From NCBI RefSeq assembly GCF_023349185.1, contig NZ_JAKIKY010000001.1:310001-374000 (forward strand): 64,000 bases of DNA, read 5' to 3'. This document shows positions 56,951 through 64,000 of the stretch, in pieces (within the stretch, counting starts at the first letter, position 1; each line of letters opens with the position of its first letter). Made by a program: the position numbers and the translations under genes. The notes beneath the pieces were generated by a model. It was not told where the DNA came from, did no database searches, and was given only the letters and a program-made list of their open reading frames with translations. Source of the stretch: Shewanella aquimarina (lineage in GTDB: Bacteria > Pseudomonadota > Gammaproteobacteria > Enterobacterales > Shewanellaceae).

Positions 56951-57976
56951 TTAATCATCTGAATTAACGTTTTTTTCAAGCTGTTTCACGCGCTGGAATA
57001 ACTCATCAAGTTGTCTGAATCTGACGGTATTACGTCGCCACAACTTGTTTTCCATCGCAATGGTCGCAGAAGAGTATACACCAGGCTCGCGAATAACACT
57101 CGTCACATTAGTGCCACCCGAGACATGGGTACCGTCGGCAATCGACAGATGCCCTGCTACGGCGCTGTTGCCGCCAATGATACAGTATTTACCTATGTTA
57201 CAGCTGCCGGCAAAGGTCGAACTGCCTGCCAGCGCTGTGTTTTCACCCACTATAACGTTGTGGGCTATCTGCACCTGGTTGTCGATGATCACGCCATCGT
57301 GGATCTCTGTATGATCCAGCGCGCCGCGGTCGATACTGGTACAGGCGCCGATCTCGACACGATTGCCGATACGCACCCCACCGGTTTGTGGGATCTTGAT
57401 CCACTGACCACGCTCGTTGGCATAACCAAAGCCATCAGAGCCGATCGCTGTGCCCGAATGGACGATACAATCTGTGCCCAGATGCACATCGTGATAAATC
57501 GTCACATTGGCCCAGAGTATGGTATTTGAACCTATGATGACATCCTGGCCTAGCACACAGCCGGGACCTATCTGCACATTCTCACCTAAGATGACGTTGG
57601 CGCCGATCACCGCATTGGCACCTATGGCGACACCTTCACCCAACTGGGCACTAGGGTCAATAACCGCACTAGGGTGAATGGCCTCGGCGGCCTTAGGCGT
57701 GGTGTCGAGCAGCTGGGCCACTCTTGCGAATCCCACATAGGGGTCGGCTAACACTATGGCATTGCCGTTGTAATGCTCCGCCATCTTGGGCGAGAGCAAC
57801 ACGGCAGAGGCTGCCGTGCCTTCTAGCTGACTCTGGTATTTGGTATTTGCCAGAAAGGAGATCTCCCCCGCCTGAGCCTTCTCCAGCGTGGCGACACGGT
57901 GAATGGTCACCGTCTCGTCACCCTTGACCTCGGCATTTAGATGGGCGGCGATCTCACTTAGGGTATAACTTGTCAT
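56951..57976 (-). CDS. lpxD: UDP-3-O-acylglucosamine N-acyltransferase
   Basis: A 341-aa LpxD, third enzyme of lipid A synthesis. It has an N-terminal uridine-binding domain (residues 1-100, FLANTKYQSQLEGTAASAVL), a left-handed beta helix with many hexapeptides (e.g. GANAVIGANVILGENVQIG) containing the catalytic HNVIVGENTALAG, and a C-terminal helix. The ATG at 57976 is used; one codon earlier a TTG is also open. It follows skp by 6 bases. Confidence 0.97.
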   Translation of the reverse strand: MTSYTLSEIAAHLNAEVKGDETVTIHRVATLEKAQAGEISFLANTKYQSQLEGTAASAVLLSPKMAEHYNGNAIVLADPYVGFARVAQLLDTTPKAAEAIHPSAVIDPSAQLGEGVAIGANAVIGANVILGENVQIGPGCVLGQDVIIGSNTILWANVTIYHDVHLGTDCIVHSGTAIGSDGFGYANERGQWIKIPQTGGVRIGNRVEIGACTSIDRGALDHTEIHDGVIIDNQVQIAHNVIVGENTALAGSSTFAGSCNIGKYCIIGGNSAVAGHLSIADGTHVSGGTNVTSVIREPGVYSSATIAMENKLWRRNTVRFRQLDELFQRVKQLEKNVNSDD

Positions 57977-57982
57977 CAATGC

Positions 57983-58486
57983 TTAGCCTTTGCTCAGAGC
58001 TTCAACCACTTTGCTGCTGATGTCTGATGTCGGCTTCACGTAGATCACGGCGCCGCGCTGTAGCACTACGTCATATTGCTCTTTCTCGGCGATGGCGCTG
58101 ATGGCTTTTTGAACCTTAACCAATAGCTTGTTTTGCTCTTCACCGTTACGACGACGCATATCTTCGTCTAGCGCCTTACCCTTAAGCTGTAGCTCAGCCT
58201 TGAGAGACTCCATCTTACGCAGCATCTCAGTCTTCTGAGTTTCGCTCATCAGCGCCGCATCGCGTTGCTGCTTCTCTAGCATGCCGCGAAGCTCGTCCTG
58301 CATCTTCTGCACGCCAGCCACACGATCACCGAACTCGGTTTTCAGTGTCTTGCTGACTTCTTCGCGCTGTGGTAGCTGCTCAAATACCGCCTGCATATCG
58401 ACTACGGCAATTTTTTCAGCTTGTGCCGCAATAGGCGCACCCAACAAAACCAACACCATCATTGCGCGATTAAACATCTTATTCAA
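57983..58486 (-). CDS. skp: OmpH/Skp-like periplasmic chaperone
   Basis: A 167-aa periplasmic protein with signal peptide (MMVLVLLGAPIAAQA-E). The body is a long amphipathic coiled coil (about residues 40-125, rich in K/E/Q) between two short strand regions beginning KIAVVDMQAVFEQLPQRE, the shape of Skp, which carries unfolded outer-membrane proteins to BamA. It lies between bamA and lpxD, as in E. coli. Confidence 0.93.
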   Translation of the reverse strand: MNKMFNRAMMVLVLLGAPIAAQAEKIAVVDMQAVFEQLPQREEVSKTLKTEFGDRVAGVQKMQDELRGMLEKQQRDAALMSETQKTEMLRKMESLKAELQLKGKALDEDMRRRNGEEQNKLLVKVQKAISAIAEKEQYDVVLQRGAVIYVKPTSDISSKVVEALSKG

Positions 58487-58546
58487 AATAAACTCCTTAT
58501 AATCAGCAAAACTTGCCGATGACTTTTTATTTAAATTAGTTCTACT

Positions 58547-61030
58547 TTAGAAAGTTTTACCAATGTTGAACGAGAAGATCTCTGTGTCATCATCTTCATA
58601 TTTTTTGATTGGCCATGCAAGACTAAATACCATAGGTCCCATGGGCGACAACCATTGCACGCTCATCCCCGCCGAGGCGCGGATGCGCCCTGGGTCTGAA
58701 TAGTCCGACAGCTTGTCAAACTGCTCAGCCGGCAGGAAGCGATAGGCGTCATAATCGAACTCGGTATCCCAGACGTTACCCGCATCGACGAAGAAGCTGG
58801 TACGAACCGAGTTGGTGTAGGCCTCATCCAAGAATGGGGTTGGCACTATCATCTCGACACTCGCCGTGGCAATGGCATTACCACCGATAGAGCGACCATC
58901 ACTTACCGTGACACGGTTAGGATCGCCAGGCAAGGTACAGGTATCACCGGCAGGATCCGGCGAGCAAGGCTCGCTGCCACGGTACAGGTAGAATGAACGT
59001 GGACCGACAGAGTTAGACTTGAAGCCACGCAGTGAGCTGCTACCACCCGAGTAGTAGTTCTCCCAGAAAGGTAGGATCTGGTCATTGTCGTTAAACTGGC
59101 CATAACCGTTACCATAACCCAGGCGCGCCTTAGTCAGGAGCACGAAGCTGTGACTACGGTTGATTGGCCAGTAGAAGCTGGTATCGAAATCAGTCTTAAA
59201 GTACTGCAGATCCGAGCCCGGTACCGTCATCTTACCGCTCAGGCGCTGTGATGAGCCGTCAGTTGGGAAGGTACCGCGGTTAAGCGTGCTGCGGTACCAG
59301 CCAAGGGTCAGCTCGAAGTTGTCGAACGACAGGTCGGCGTTAGGATCGTTGGCATCACGGTAGATGTTGTAGAAACGCAGGGCCTGCTCGTAGGCCGAGA
59401 TCTCCGAGATACTGTTGTGACGATAACCGATACCACCGTTGATACGGTTGTATTCGTTGATCGGGAAGCCAGAATTCAGCGCAATACCGTAAGAGCTGTT
59501 CTTATAGCGCTCAAGGTTCGCTTCCTGAGCGTCAAACTCGTTCCAGTAGATGCTACCACCCAGGCTCACCCCATCTTTAGTGAAGTATGGATCTGTGTAG
59601 TTGATGTTGACGTTCTTGGAATACTTGTTGGTATTGAGGTTGATCCCCGCCTGGTTACCCGTACCGAGGAAGTTACTCTGCTGCACACCAAACTGCAGGC
59701 TCAGTCCCGACTCGGTACCATAACCCACACCCGCGTTGAACGAGCCAGATGGCTGCTCCTTCACGGTAAAGTCAACATCCACTAGGTCATCAGTGCCCGG
59801 TACCTGAACTGTCTGGGTATCGACGGTTTCGAAGTAACCCAAACGATTCAGACGCGCTTTAGACTGTTCGACCTGAGCCGAGTTCAGCCAGGCACCTTCC
59901 ATCTGACGTAGCTCGCGGCGCATCACCTCGTCTTTAGTCACCTGGTTACCGGTAAAGTTAATGCTACGCACATAGACACGCTTACCCGGCTTGATGTTAA
60001 CGTTGAGGGCGACCTCTTTGGTCTCATCATCAATCTCAGGATAGGTCTTCACCTCAGGATAGGCGTAACCGAAGCGGCCCAGATACTTGCCGTACATCTC
60101 TTCGGTAAAGGTCACATCCGCGCCGTTATAGGTATCACCAACCTTGATTGGCAAGATCTTCTCCATCACCTCTTCGCGCCCCATGAGGTCGCCAGTCAGG
60201 TTAACTTCCTTAACCTTGTACTGCTCACCCTCATCGACGTTAATGGTGATATAGAGACCCTTACGGTCAGGCGTCATCGCCACCTGAGTCGAGGTTACCT
60301 CGAAACGGATATAACCACGGTTATGATAGAAGGTCTTGATGGTCTCAAGGTCGGCCTGCAGCTTCTGCTTCTGATAGCGACGCTCGCCAAAGAGATCCCA
60401 CCAGGCCACATAGTCTTTCAGCTCCAGCATGCCGATAAGCTCTGCATCGCTAAAGACAGTGTTACCCACCACGTTGATCTGGCGAATCTCTGCCGCCAAA
60501 CCTTCGGTAAACTTAAACTTCAACTCGACACGGTTACGTGGCAGGTTGATCACCTGCGCTTCCACCTTGGCGCCATATTTACCTACGCCGTAGTAGAAGT
60601 CCTGCAGACTCTTCTCGATGCCGCTAAGCATGGTGCGGTCGAGTGACTCACCCGACTTGACGCCACTGCCGTCGAGACTCTCTTGCAGCTGCTCGTCCTT
60701 AATGTCTTTGTTACCTTCGAAGGTCACTACGCTGATGGTAGGTCTCTCTTTGACCGTCACCACCAAGACACTGCCGTCGCGACTCACCTCGATATGCTCG
60801 AAGTTGGTCGAGGAGTACAGGCTCTTGATCGCCTGCTGCAGACGCATCTCGTCAACCGTATCCCCTACCTTGATGGGAATATTCAACAAGGCGGCACCCA
60901 GCGCGACACGCTGTAATCCTTTAACCTGGATGTCGGTCACTTCAAAAGGCTGGAATGTATCGGCCCAACCCTTCCCTGATAAAGACGCACCGACTAATAA
61001 CATCGAGGCAAAAATTTTATTCAATCTCAT
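58547..61030 (-). CDS. bamA: Outer-membrane protein assembly factor BamA
   Basis: An 827-aa Omp85 protein with signal peptide (ASMLLVGASLSGKGWA-D). Residues about 26-425 form five POTRA domains beginning FEVTDIQVKGLQRVALGAAL. The C-terminal beta-barrel has the conserved loop-6 motif in SLRGFKSNSVGPRS and ends in FSFNIGKTF with terminal Phe. It inserts beta-barrel proteins into the outer membrane. A loop segment with two cysteines and CSPDPAGDTC lies in the extracellular part. Complete. Confidence 0.98.
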   Translation of the reverse strand: MRLNKIFASMLLVGASLSGKGWADTFQPFEVTDIQVKGLQRVALGAALLNIPIKVGDTVDEMRLQQAIKSLYSSTNFEHIEVSRDGSVLVVTVKERPTISVVTFEGNKDIKDEQLQESLDGSGVKSGESLDRTMLSGIEKSLQDFYYGVGKYGAKVEAQVINLPRNRVELKFKFTEGLAAEIRQINVVGNTVFSDAELIGMLELKDYVAWWDLFGERRYQKQKLQADLETIKTFYHNRGYIRFEVTSTQVAMTPDRKGLYITINVDEGEQYKVKEVNLTGDLMGREEVMEKILPIKVGDTYNGADVTFTEEMYGKYLGRFGYAYPEVKTYPEIDDETKEVALNVNIKPGKRVYVRSINFTGNQVTKDEVMRRELRQMEGAWLNSAQVEQSKARLNRLGYFETVDTQTVQVPGTDDLVDVDFTVKEQPSGSFNAGVGYGTESGLSLQFGVQQSNFLGTGNQAGINLNTNKYSKNVNINYTDPYFTKDGVSLGGSIYWNEFDAQEANLERYKNSSYGIALNSGFPINEYNRINGGIGYRHNSISEISAYEQALRFYNIYRDANDPNADLSFDNFELTLGWYRSTLNRGTFPTDGSSQRLSGKMTVPGSDLQYFKTDFDTSFYWPINRSHSFVLLTKARLGYGNGYGQFNDNDQILPFWENYYSGGSSSLRGFKSNSVGPRSFYLYRGSEPCSPDPAGDTCTLPGDPNRVTVSDGRSIGGNAIATASVEMIVPTPFLDEAYTNSVRTSFFVDAGNVWDTEFDYDAYRFLPAEQFDKLSDYSDPGRIRASAGMSVQWLSPMGPMVFSLAWPIKKYEDDDTEIFSFNIGKTF

Positions 61031-61061
61031 AGAGCGCTTCTAATTATGTGTCTGTCCTTGC

Positions 61062-62423
61062 TCAGAGTCGGGAAAAATCATTGAAAAGGGCGATACTCAT
61101 CAACATTAGCAGCAAGGCTGCCCCAAATCTGAATCCAATTTCCTGCACCTTTTCCGGTACAGGCCTGCCTGTGATCACTTCGATGAAGTAATATAACAGA
61201 TGCCCGCCATCAAGCACGGGTAAAGGCAATAAATTAATAATGCCTAAATTCACGCTGATTAATGCCAGGAATCCCAAAAAGTAAACTAATCCGTAATTGG
61301 CGCTGCTTCCCGCGCCCTGAGCGATGGAGATAGGACCGCTCAAATTCTTCACCGACACGTCACCGGTAAATAACTTGCCGATCATCTTAATGCTGACCGA
61401 TACAAGTTGCCATGTTTTATCCGCAGCGACCCAGAGGGACTCGCCGACGCCATATTCGAGCTGCAGGCGCATCTCTTCGGGCCAAGGTGCCTGGGTCGGC
61501 GCCACGCCAATCACCCCCTCGACCTTACCACCATCAATGGTACGAGCCTTAGGAGTAACATCAAATTTAAGCTGTTCGCCGTCGCGTCTGATGGTCACGG
61601 TAAGCCGCTTGTCGGCAGCGGCCTTGACCTTAGTGACAAACTGATCCCAGTCGCTATAGGCACGGCCGTCGACGGCAACCAAGGTATCGCCGACCCTCAG
61701 ACCCGCAGCGTAGGCCGCGCCATCTTCGTCGACAAATCCCAGCGTAGGGGTAATGGCGGGTCTATAGGGGTTAAGGCCTAAAGAAGTAATAGGCGACTCT
61801 GTCTCTGGGTTAAACTTCCAGTTGCGAGTGTCGAGCTTATAGGTACGCTCCTCGCCCATCACGCCAGATAAGGGCGCCAAGGTCACATCGATGGCTTCAT
61901 CGCCGATATGGCCCACCAGGGCATAGGTCACCTCTTCCCAGTTGCGCACACTGCTATCGCCAACGGCGATCACCTGCATCGGCTTGTTGACCTTAACCAC
62001 AGCCGCGGGGGAATCAGCCTGGGTCGATTCGATCACCGGCTTTATCGAGGGCACACCTATGAGGTACATGATGTACAGGGCAAAGATGGCAAAGACGAAG
62101 TTCGCCATAGGGCCGGCACCGACGATGGCGATGCGCTGCCAGACTGATTTGCGGTTAAAGGCCTGTGGCTTTAGCTCATCGGCAACGGTATCGACGCGCT
62201 CATCGAGCATCTTGACATAGCCACCCAAGGGGATCATGGCCACCACGTATTCGGTACCATCGGCACCGATTTTGCGCCAGATAGCCTTACCAAAACCGAT
62301 AGAGAAACGCTCAACTTTCACGCCACAGCGTCTGGCCACCCAAAAGTGACCATATTCATGGGCCGTGATCAGAATCCCAAGGGCAATGATGAATGAGCCC
62401 AAGTTCCACAAAAAGTCTAGCAT
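61062..62423 (-). CDS. rseP: Site-2 intramembrane protease RseP
   Basis: A 453-aa zinc metalloprotease that cuts RseA within the membrane in the sigmaE response and cleaves remnant signal peptides. The zinc site is HEYGH (residues about 21-25, in LITAHEYGHFWVARR) with the third ligand in LPLPVLDGGHLLYY near the C-terminus. Two PDZ domains lie in the periplasmic middle (about 115-310). It is between dxr and bamA, the usual place. Stop 31 bases before the bamA start. Confidence 0.97.
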   Translation of the reverse strand: MLDFLWNLGSFIIALGILITAHEYGHFWVARRCGVKVERFSIGFGKAIWRKIGADGTEYVVAMIPLGGYVKMLDERVDTVADELKPQAFNRKSVWQRIAIVGAGPMANFVFAIFALYIMYLIGVPSIKPVIESTQADSPAAVVKVNKPMQVIAVGDSSVRNWEEVTYALVGHIGDEAIDVTLAPLSGVMGEERTYKLDTRNWKFNPETESPITSLGLNPYRPAITPTLGFVDEDGAAYAAGLRVGDTLVAVDGRAYSDWDQFVTKVKAAADKRLTVTIRRDGEQLKFDVTPKARTIDGGKVEGVIGVAPTQAPWPEEMRLQLEYGVGESLWVAADKTWQLVSVSIKMIGKLFTGDVSVKNLSGPISIAQGAGSSANYGLVYFLGFLALISVNLGIINLLPLPVLDGGHLLYYFIEVITGRPVPEKVQEIGFRFGAALLLMLMSIALFNDFSRL

Positions 62424-62446
62424 TCCTCTCCTTATCTCTGCTTCTG

Positions 62447-62533
62447 TTGGCGCGAGCCTGAAAACCTAATTGGCGCGCCTTAAAGCTTATTTGGCATGAG
62501 CCTTAAAACTTATTTGGCGTGAGCCTTAAAGCT
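62447..62533. repeat. ~23-bp tandem array including the dxr stop codon
   Basis: Four units of TTGGCRTGAGCCTTAAARCTTAT: 62447-62469 (23), 62470-62490 (21), 62491-62513 (23) and 62514-62533 (20). The last unit contains the TAA (62526-62528) that ends dxr; on the minus strand the unit starts with the last sense codons (Ala-Lys-Leu), so the end of the gene has been duplicated downstream. Confidence 0.92.
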
Positions 62534-63713
62534 TGGCGACTCGTTCCTGCGCCGCACACCGTGCCAGGCTGTCCAGCGCCAAAATATCTTCTATGGTGTC
62601 TAAGCTACGCTGCTCGACATGGCTTAGGCAATACTCGTTTACCCGGGCGATATCGGTGAAACGTATCTTGCTGGCCAGGAAGGCCTCTACCGACACCTCG
62701 TTGGCCGCGTTCAGTACCGTTGTGGCTTCCTGCCCCTGCTCGCAGGCATCTATCGCCAGCTTCAAACAGGGAAAGCGGTTGAAGTCAGGCTTAAGAAAGC
62801 TTAACTGTCCGACTTTGAAAAAATCTAAAGGTTCAACGCCCGCCGAAATTCTTTGCGGATAGGCCATGCAGTGAGCGATAGGGGTGCGCATGTCAGGGTT
62901 GCCCATCTGGGCCAGCACGCTGCCATCCTTATACTGCACCATAGAGTGAATCACGCTCTGGGGATGCACCACCACCTTGAGTTGGTCTTTGGTGGCGTTA
63001 AACAGCCAGCGGGCCTCGATATACTCGAGCCCCTTGTTCATCATACTGGCAGAGTCGACCGAGATCTTGCGGCCCATCGACCAGTTAGGATGTTTGCACG
63101 CCTGATCTGGCGTCATCTGACTCAGGCTGTCGAGATCCGAGCTGAGAAATGGTCCGCCGGAGCCTGTCAGCAGAATATGTGAGATACCCGCACCGGCCAG
63201 ATCACAGGCGCCAATGGCCTGCTGAGCAGGCTCAGGCAGACACTGGAAGATGGCGTTATGCTCGCTGTCCACAGGTAACACCTTGGCGTTTGAGCCCTGC
63301 ATCGCATCGATAAACAGGCGACCCGACATCACCAATGATTCTTTGTTGGCCAGCAGCACCCTTTTACCGGCCTTAACCGCCGCCAGTGTCGCCGGCAAGC
63401 CCGCCGCGCCGACGATGGCTGCCATGACGCAGTCGACCTCGGGGAGCGCGACGATAGCCGCCAGCTCATCTTCACCCGAAGAGACGGCAATCGCCATATG
63501 CGGCGGCAAGCGACGCTGCAACTCGGCCGCCGCCTGTGGGTCGACCATGTGGGCGATCGATGGATTGTGCTTGATACACAAGTCCAGCATCTTATCGACG
63601 CTCTTATGGGCAACCAGGGCAAATGCCTTGTAGGCCTCAGGATTTTGCTCGATAACGCTCAGGGTACTGGCACCGATAGAACCTGTGGCGCCCAGAATCA
63701 CCATTTTCTGCAT
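62526..63713 (-). CDS. dxr: 1-deoxy-D-xylulose-5-phosphate reductoisomerase
   Basis: A 395-aa enzyme (IspC) that converts DXP to MEP in the non-mevalonate isoprenoid pathway. The NADPH-binding N-terminus is [18 protein letters not shown]; the active site [14 protein letters not shown] and [31 protein letters not shown] are clear. The ATG at 63713 is used, with GGA about 10 bases in front; a start 4 codons up overlaps cdsA. Its 3' end lies in a tandem array. Confidence 0.97.
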   Translation of the reverse strand: MQKMVILGATGSIGASTLSVIEQNPEAYKAFALVAHKSVDKMLDLCIKHNPSIAHMVDPQAAAELQRRLPPHMAIAVSSGEDELAAIVALPEVDCVMAAIVGAAGLPATLAAVKAGKRVLLANKESLVMSGRLFIDAMQGSNAKVLPVDSEHNAIFQCLPEPAQQAIGACDLAGAGISHILLTGSGGPFLSSDLDSLSQMTPDQACKHPNWSMGRKISVDSASMMNKGLEYIEARWLFNATKDQLKVVVHPQSVIHSMVQYKDGSVLAQMGNPDMRTPIAHCMAYPQRISAGVEPLDFFKVGQLSFLKPDFNRFPCLKLAIDACEQGQEATTVLNAANEVSVEAFLASKIRFTDIARVNEYCLSHVEQRSLDTIEDILALDSLARCAAQERVAKL

Positions 63714-63715
63714 GG

Positions 63716-64000
63716 TTACATCCAAAATGCGATATAAATTAGGGTAAAGATAGGCAGTGCCGCCGTCAGGCTGTCGATGCGATCCAGCACACCACCATGA
63801 CCCGGCAATATGGTGCCCGAATCTTTAATCTCGGCCACCCGCTTAAACATACTTTCAGAGAGATCCCCAAGGGCGGAGACCAGGGCAACAAACAGGGTAA
63901 CACAGATCACTAGCCCCAGCTCCTGCTCGGGCGAGACCATCATGACCCCGGCCACTACAACCATAGTGGTCACCAGGCCACCGAGAAGCCCCTCGACGGT
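63716..64000 (-). CDS. cdsA: Phosphatidate cytidylyltransferase (N-terminal part outside window)
   Basis: The C-terminal 94 residues of CdsA, which makes CDP-diacylglycerol for phospholipid synthesis. The family signature [20 protein letters not shown] with [17 protein letters not shown] is present, followed by the last membrane helix. The gene continues beyond the right edge of the window. Its stop lies just before the dxr start. Confidence 0.95.
   Translation of the reverse strand, partial: TVEGLLGGLVTTMVVVAGVMMVSPEQELGLVICVTLFVALVSALGDLSESMFKRVAEIKDSGTILPGHGGVLDRIDSLTAALPIFTLIYIAFWM

Overview
The window reads as chromosome of a gammaproteobacterium of the Shewanella type. Reasons: the lpx/bamA/rseP envelope block and the rcsF-trmO-proS neighbourhood are arranged as in enteric relatives; there is a secreted decaheme cytochrome c, a CrbS/CrbR-type sensor pair, a LYS-element-controlled NhaC transporter, perfect CRP-type sites, and a dispersed element bounded by ATACCAATC/GATTGGTAT. 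Most genes look G+C-rich (mid-fifties percent by eye), while about 21.8-28.6 kb is clearly more A+T-rich and looks like accessory DNA. The species cannot be fixed from the sequence alone.

Layout: 0-1.5 kb, 3' part of an M3 zinc oligopeptidase (dcp-like). 1.6-5.6 kb, a MITE-like element, an NhaC-family transporter behind a lysine riboswitch, and etfBA behind a 20-bp palindromic operator. 5.7-6.2 kb, hns with a clear sigma70 promoter. 6.5-10.9 kb, two exported amidohydrolase-superfamily genes. 10.9-12.8 kb, rcsF, trmO and a hexapeptide acyltransferase. 12.8-17 kb, a lipoprotein, a second MITE, an M28 aminopeptidase and an acyl-CoA synthetase. 17-21.7 kb, small unknown genes, proS, and a membrane protein/RDD pair. 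21.8-28.9 kb, accessory segment: an unknown protein, the decaheme cytochrome, 2 kb of A+T-rich DNA with a decayed gene, and a translationally coupled amine oxidase-PAS pair. 29-38.6 kb, one minus-strand cluster: DcaP-like porin, Liv-type ABC importer and two CoA-ligase-type enzymes, which together look like an uptake-and-activation route for an organic acid. 38.8-43.1 kb, CrbS-like symporter/hybrid kinase and convergent CrbR-like regulator. 43.5-48.5 kb, patatin, SGNH hydrolase, CPA2 antiporter, diguanylate cyclase. 48.6-64 kb, the minus-strand envelope/replication block: cdsA-dxr-rseP-bamA-skp-lpxD-fabZ-lpxA, MITE, lpxB-rnhB-dnaE-tilS.

The most unusual pattern is that several minus-strand genes (dxr, lpxA, crbR, a small protein gene at 17.2 kb, and loosely a membrane protein gene at 19.9 kb and a pseudogene at 26.2 kb) carry short tandem repeats at or directly after their stop codon. 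The units are unrelated in sequence between loci, and in four cases they include the stop codon itself. The best candidate for a little-described functional unit is the amine oxidase-PAS pair at 26.8-28.6 kb.
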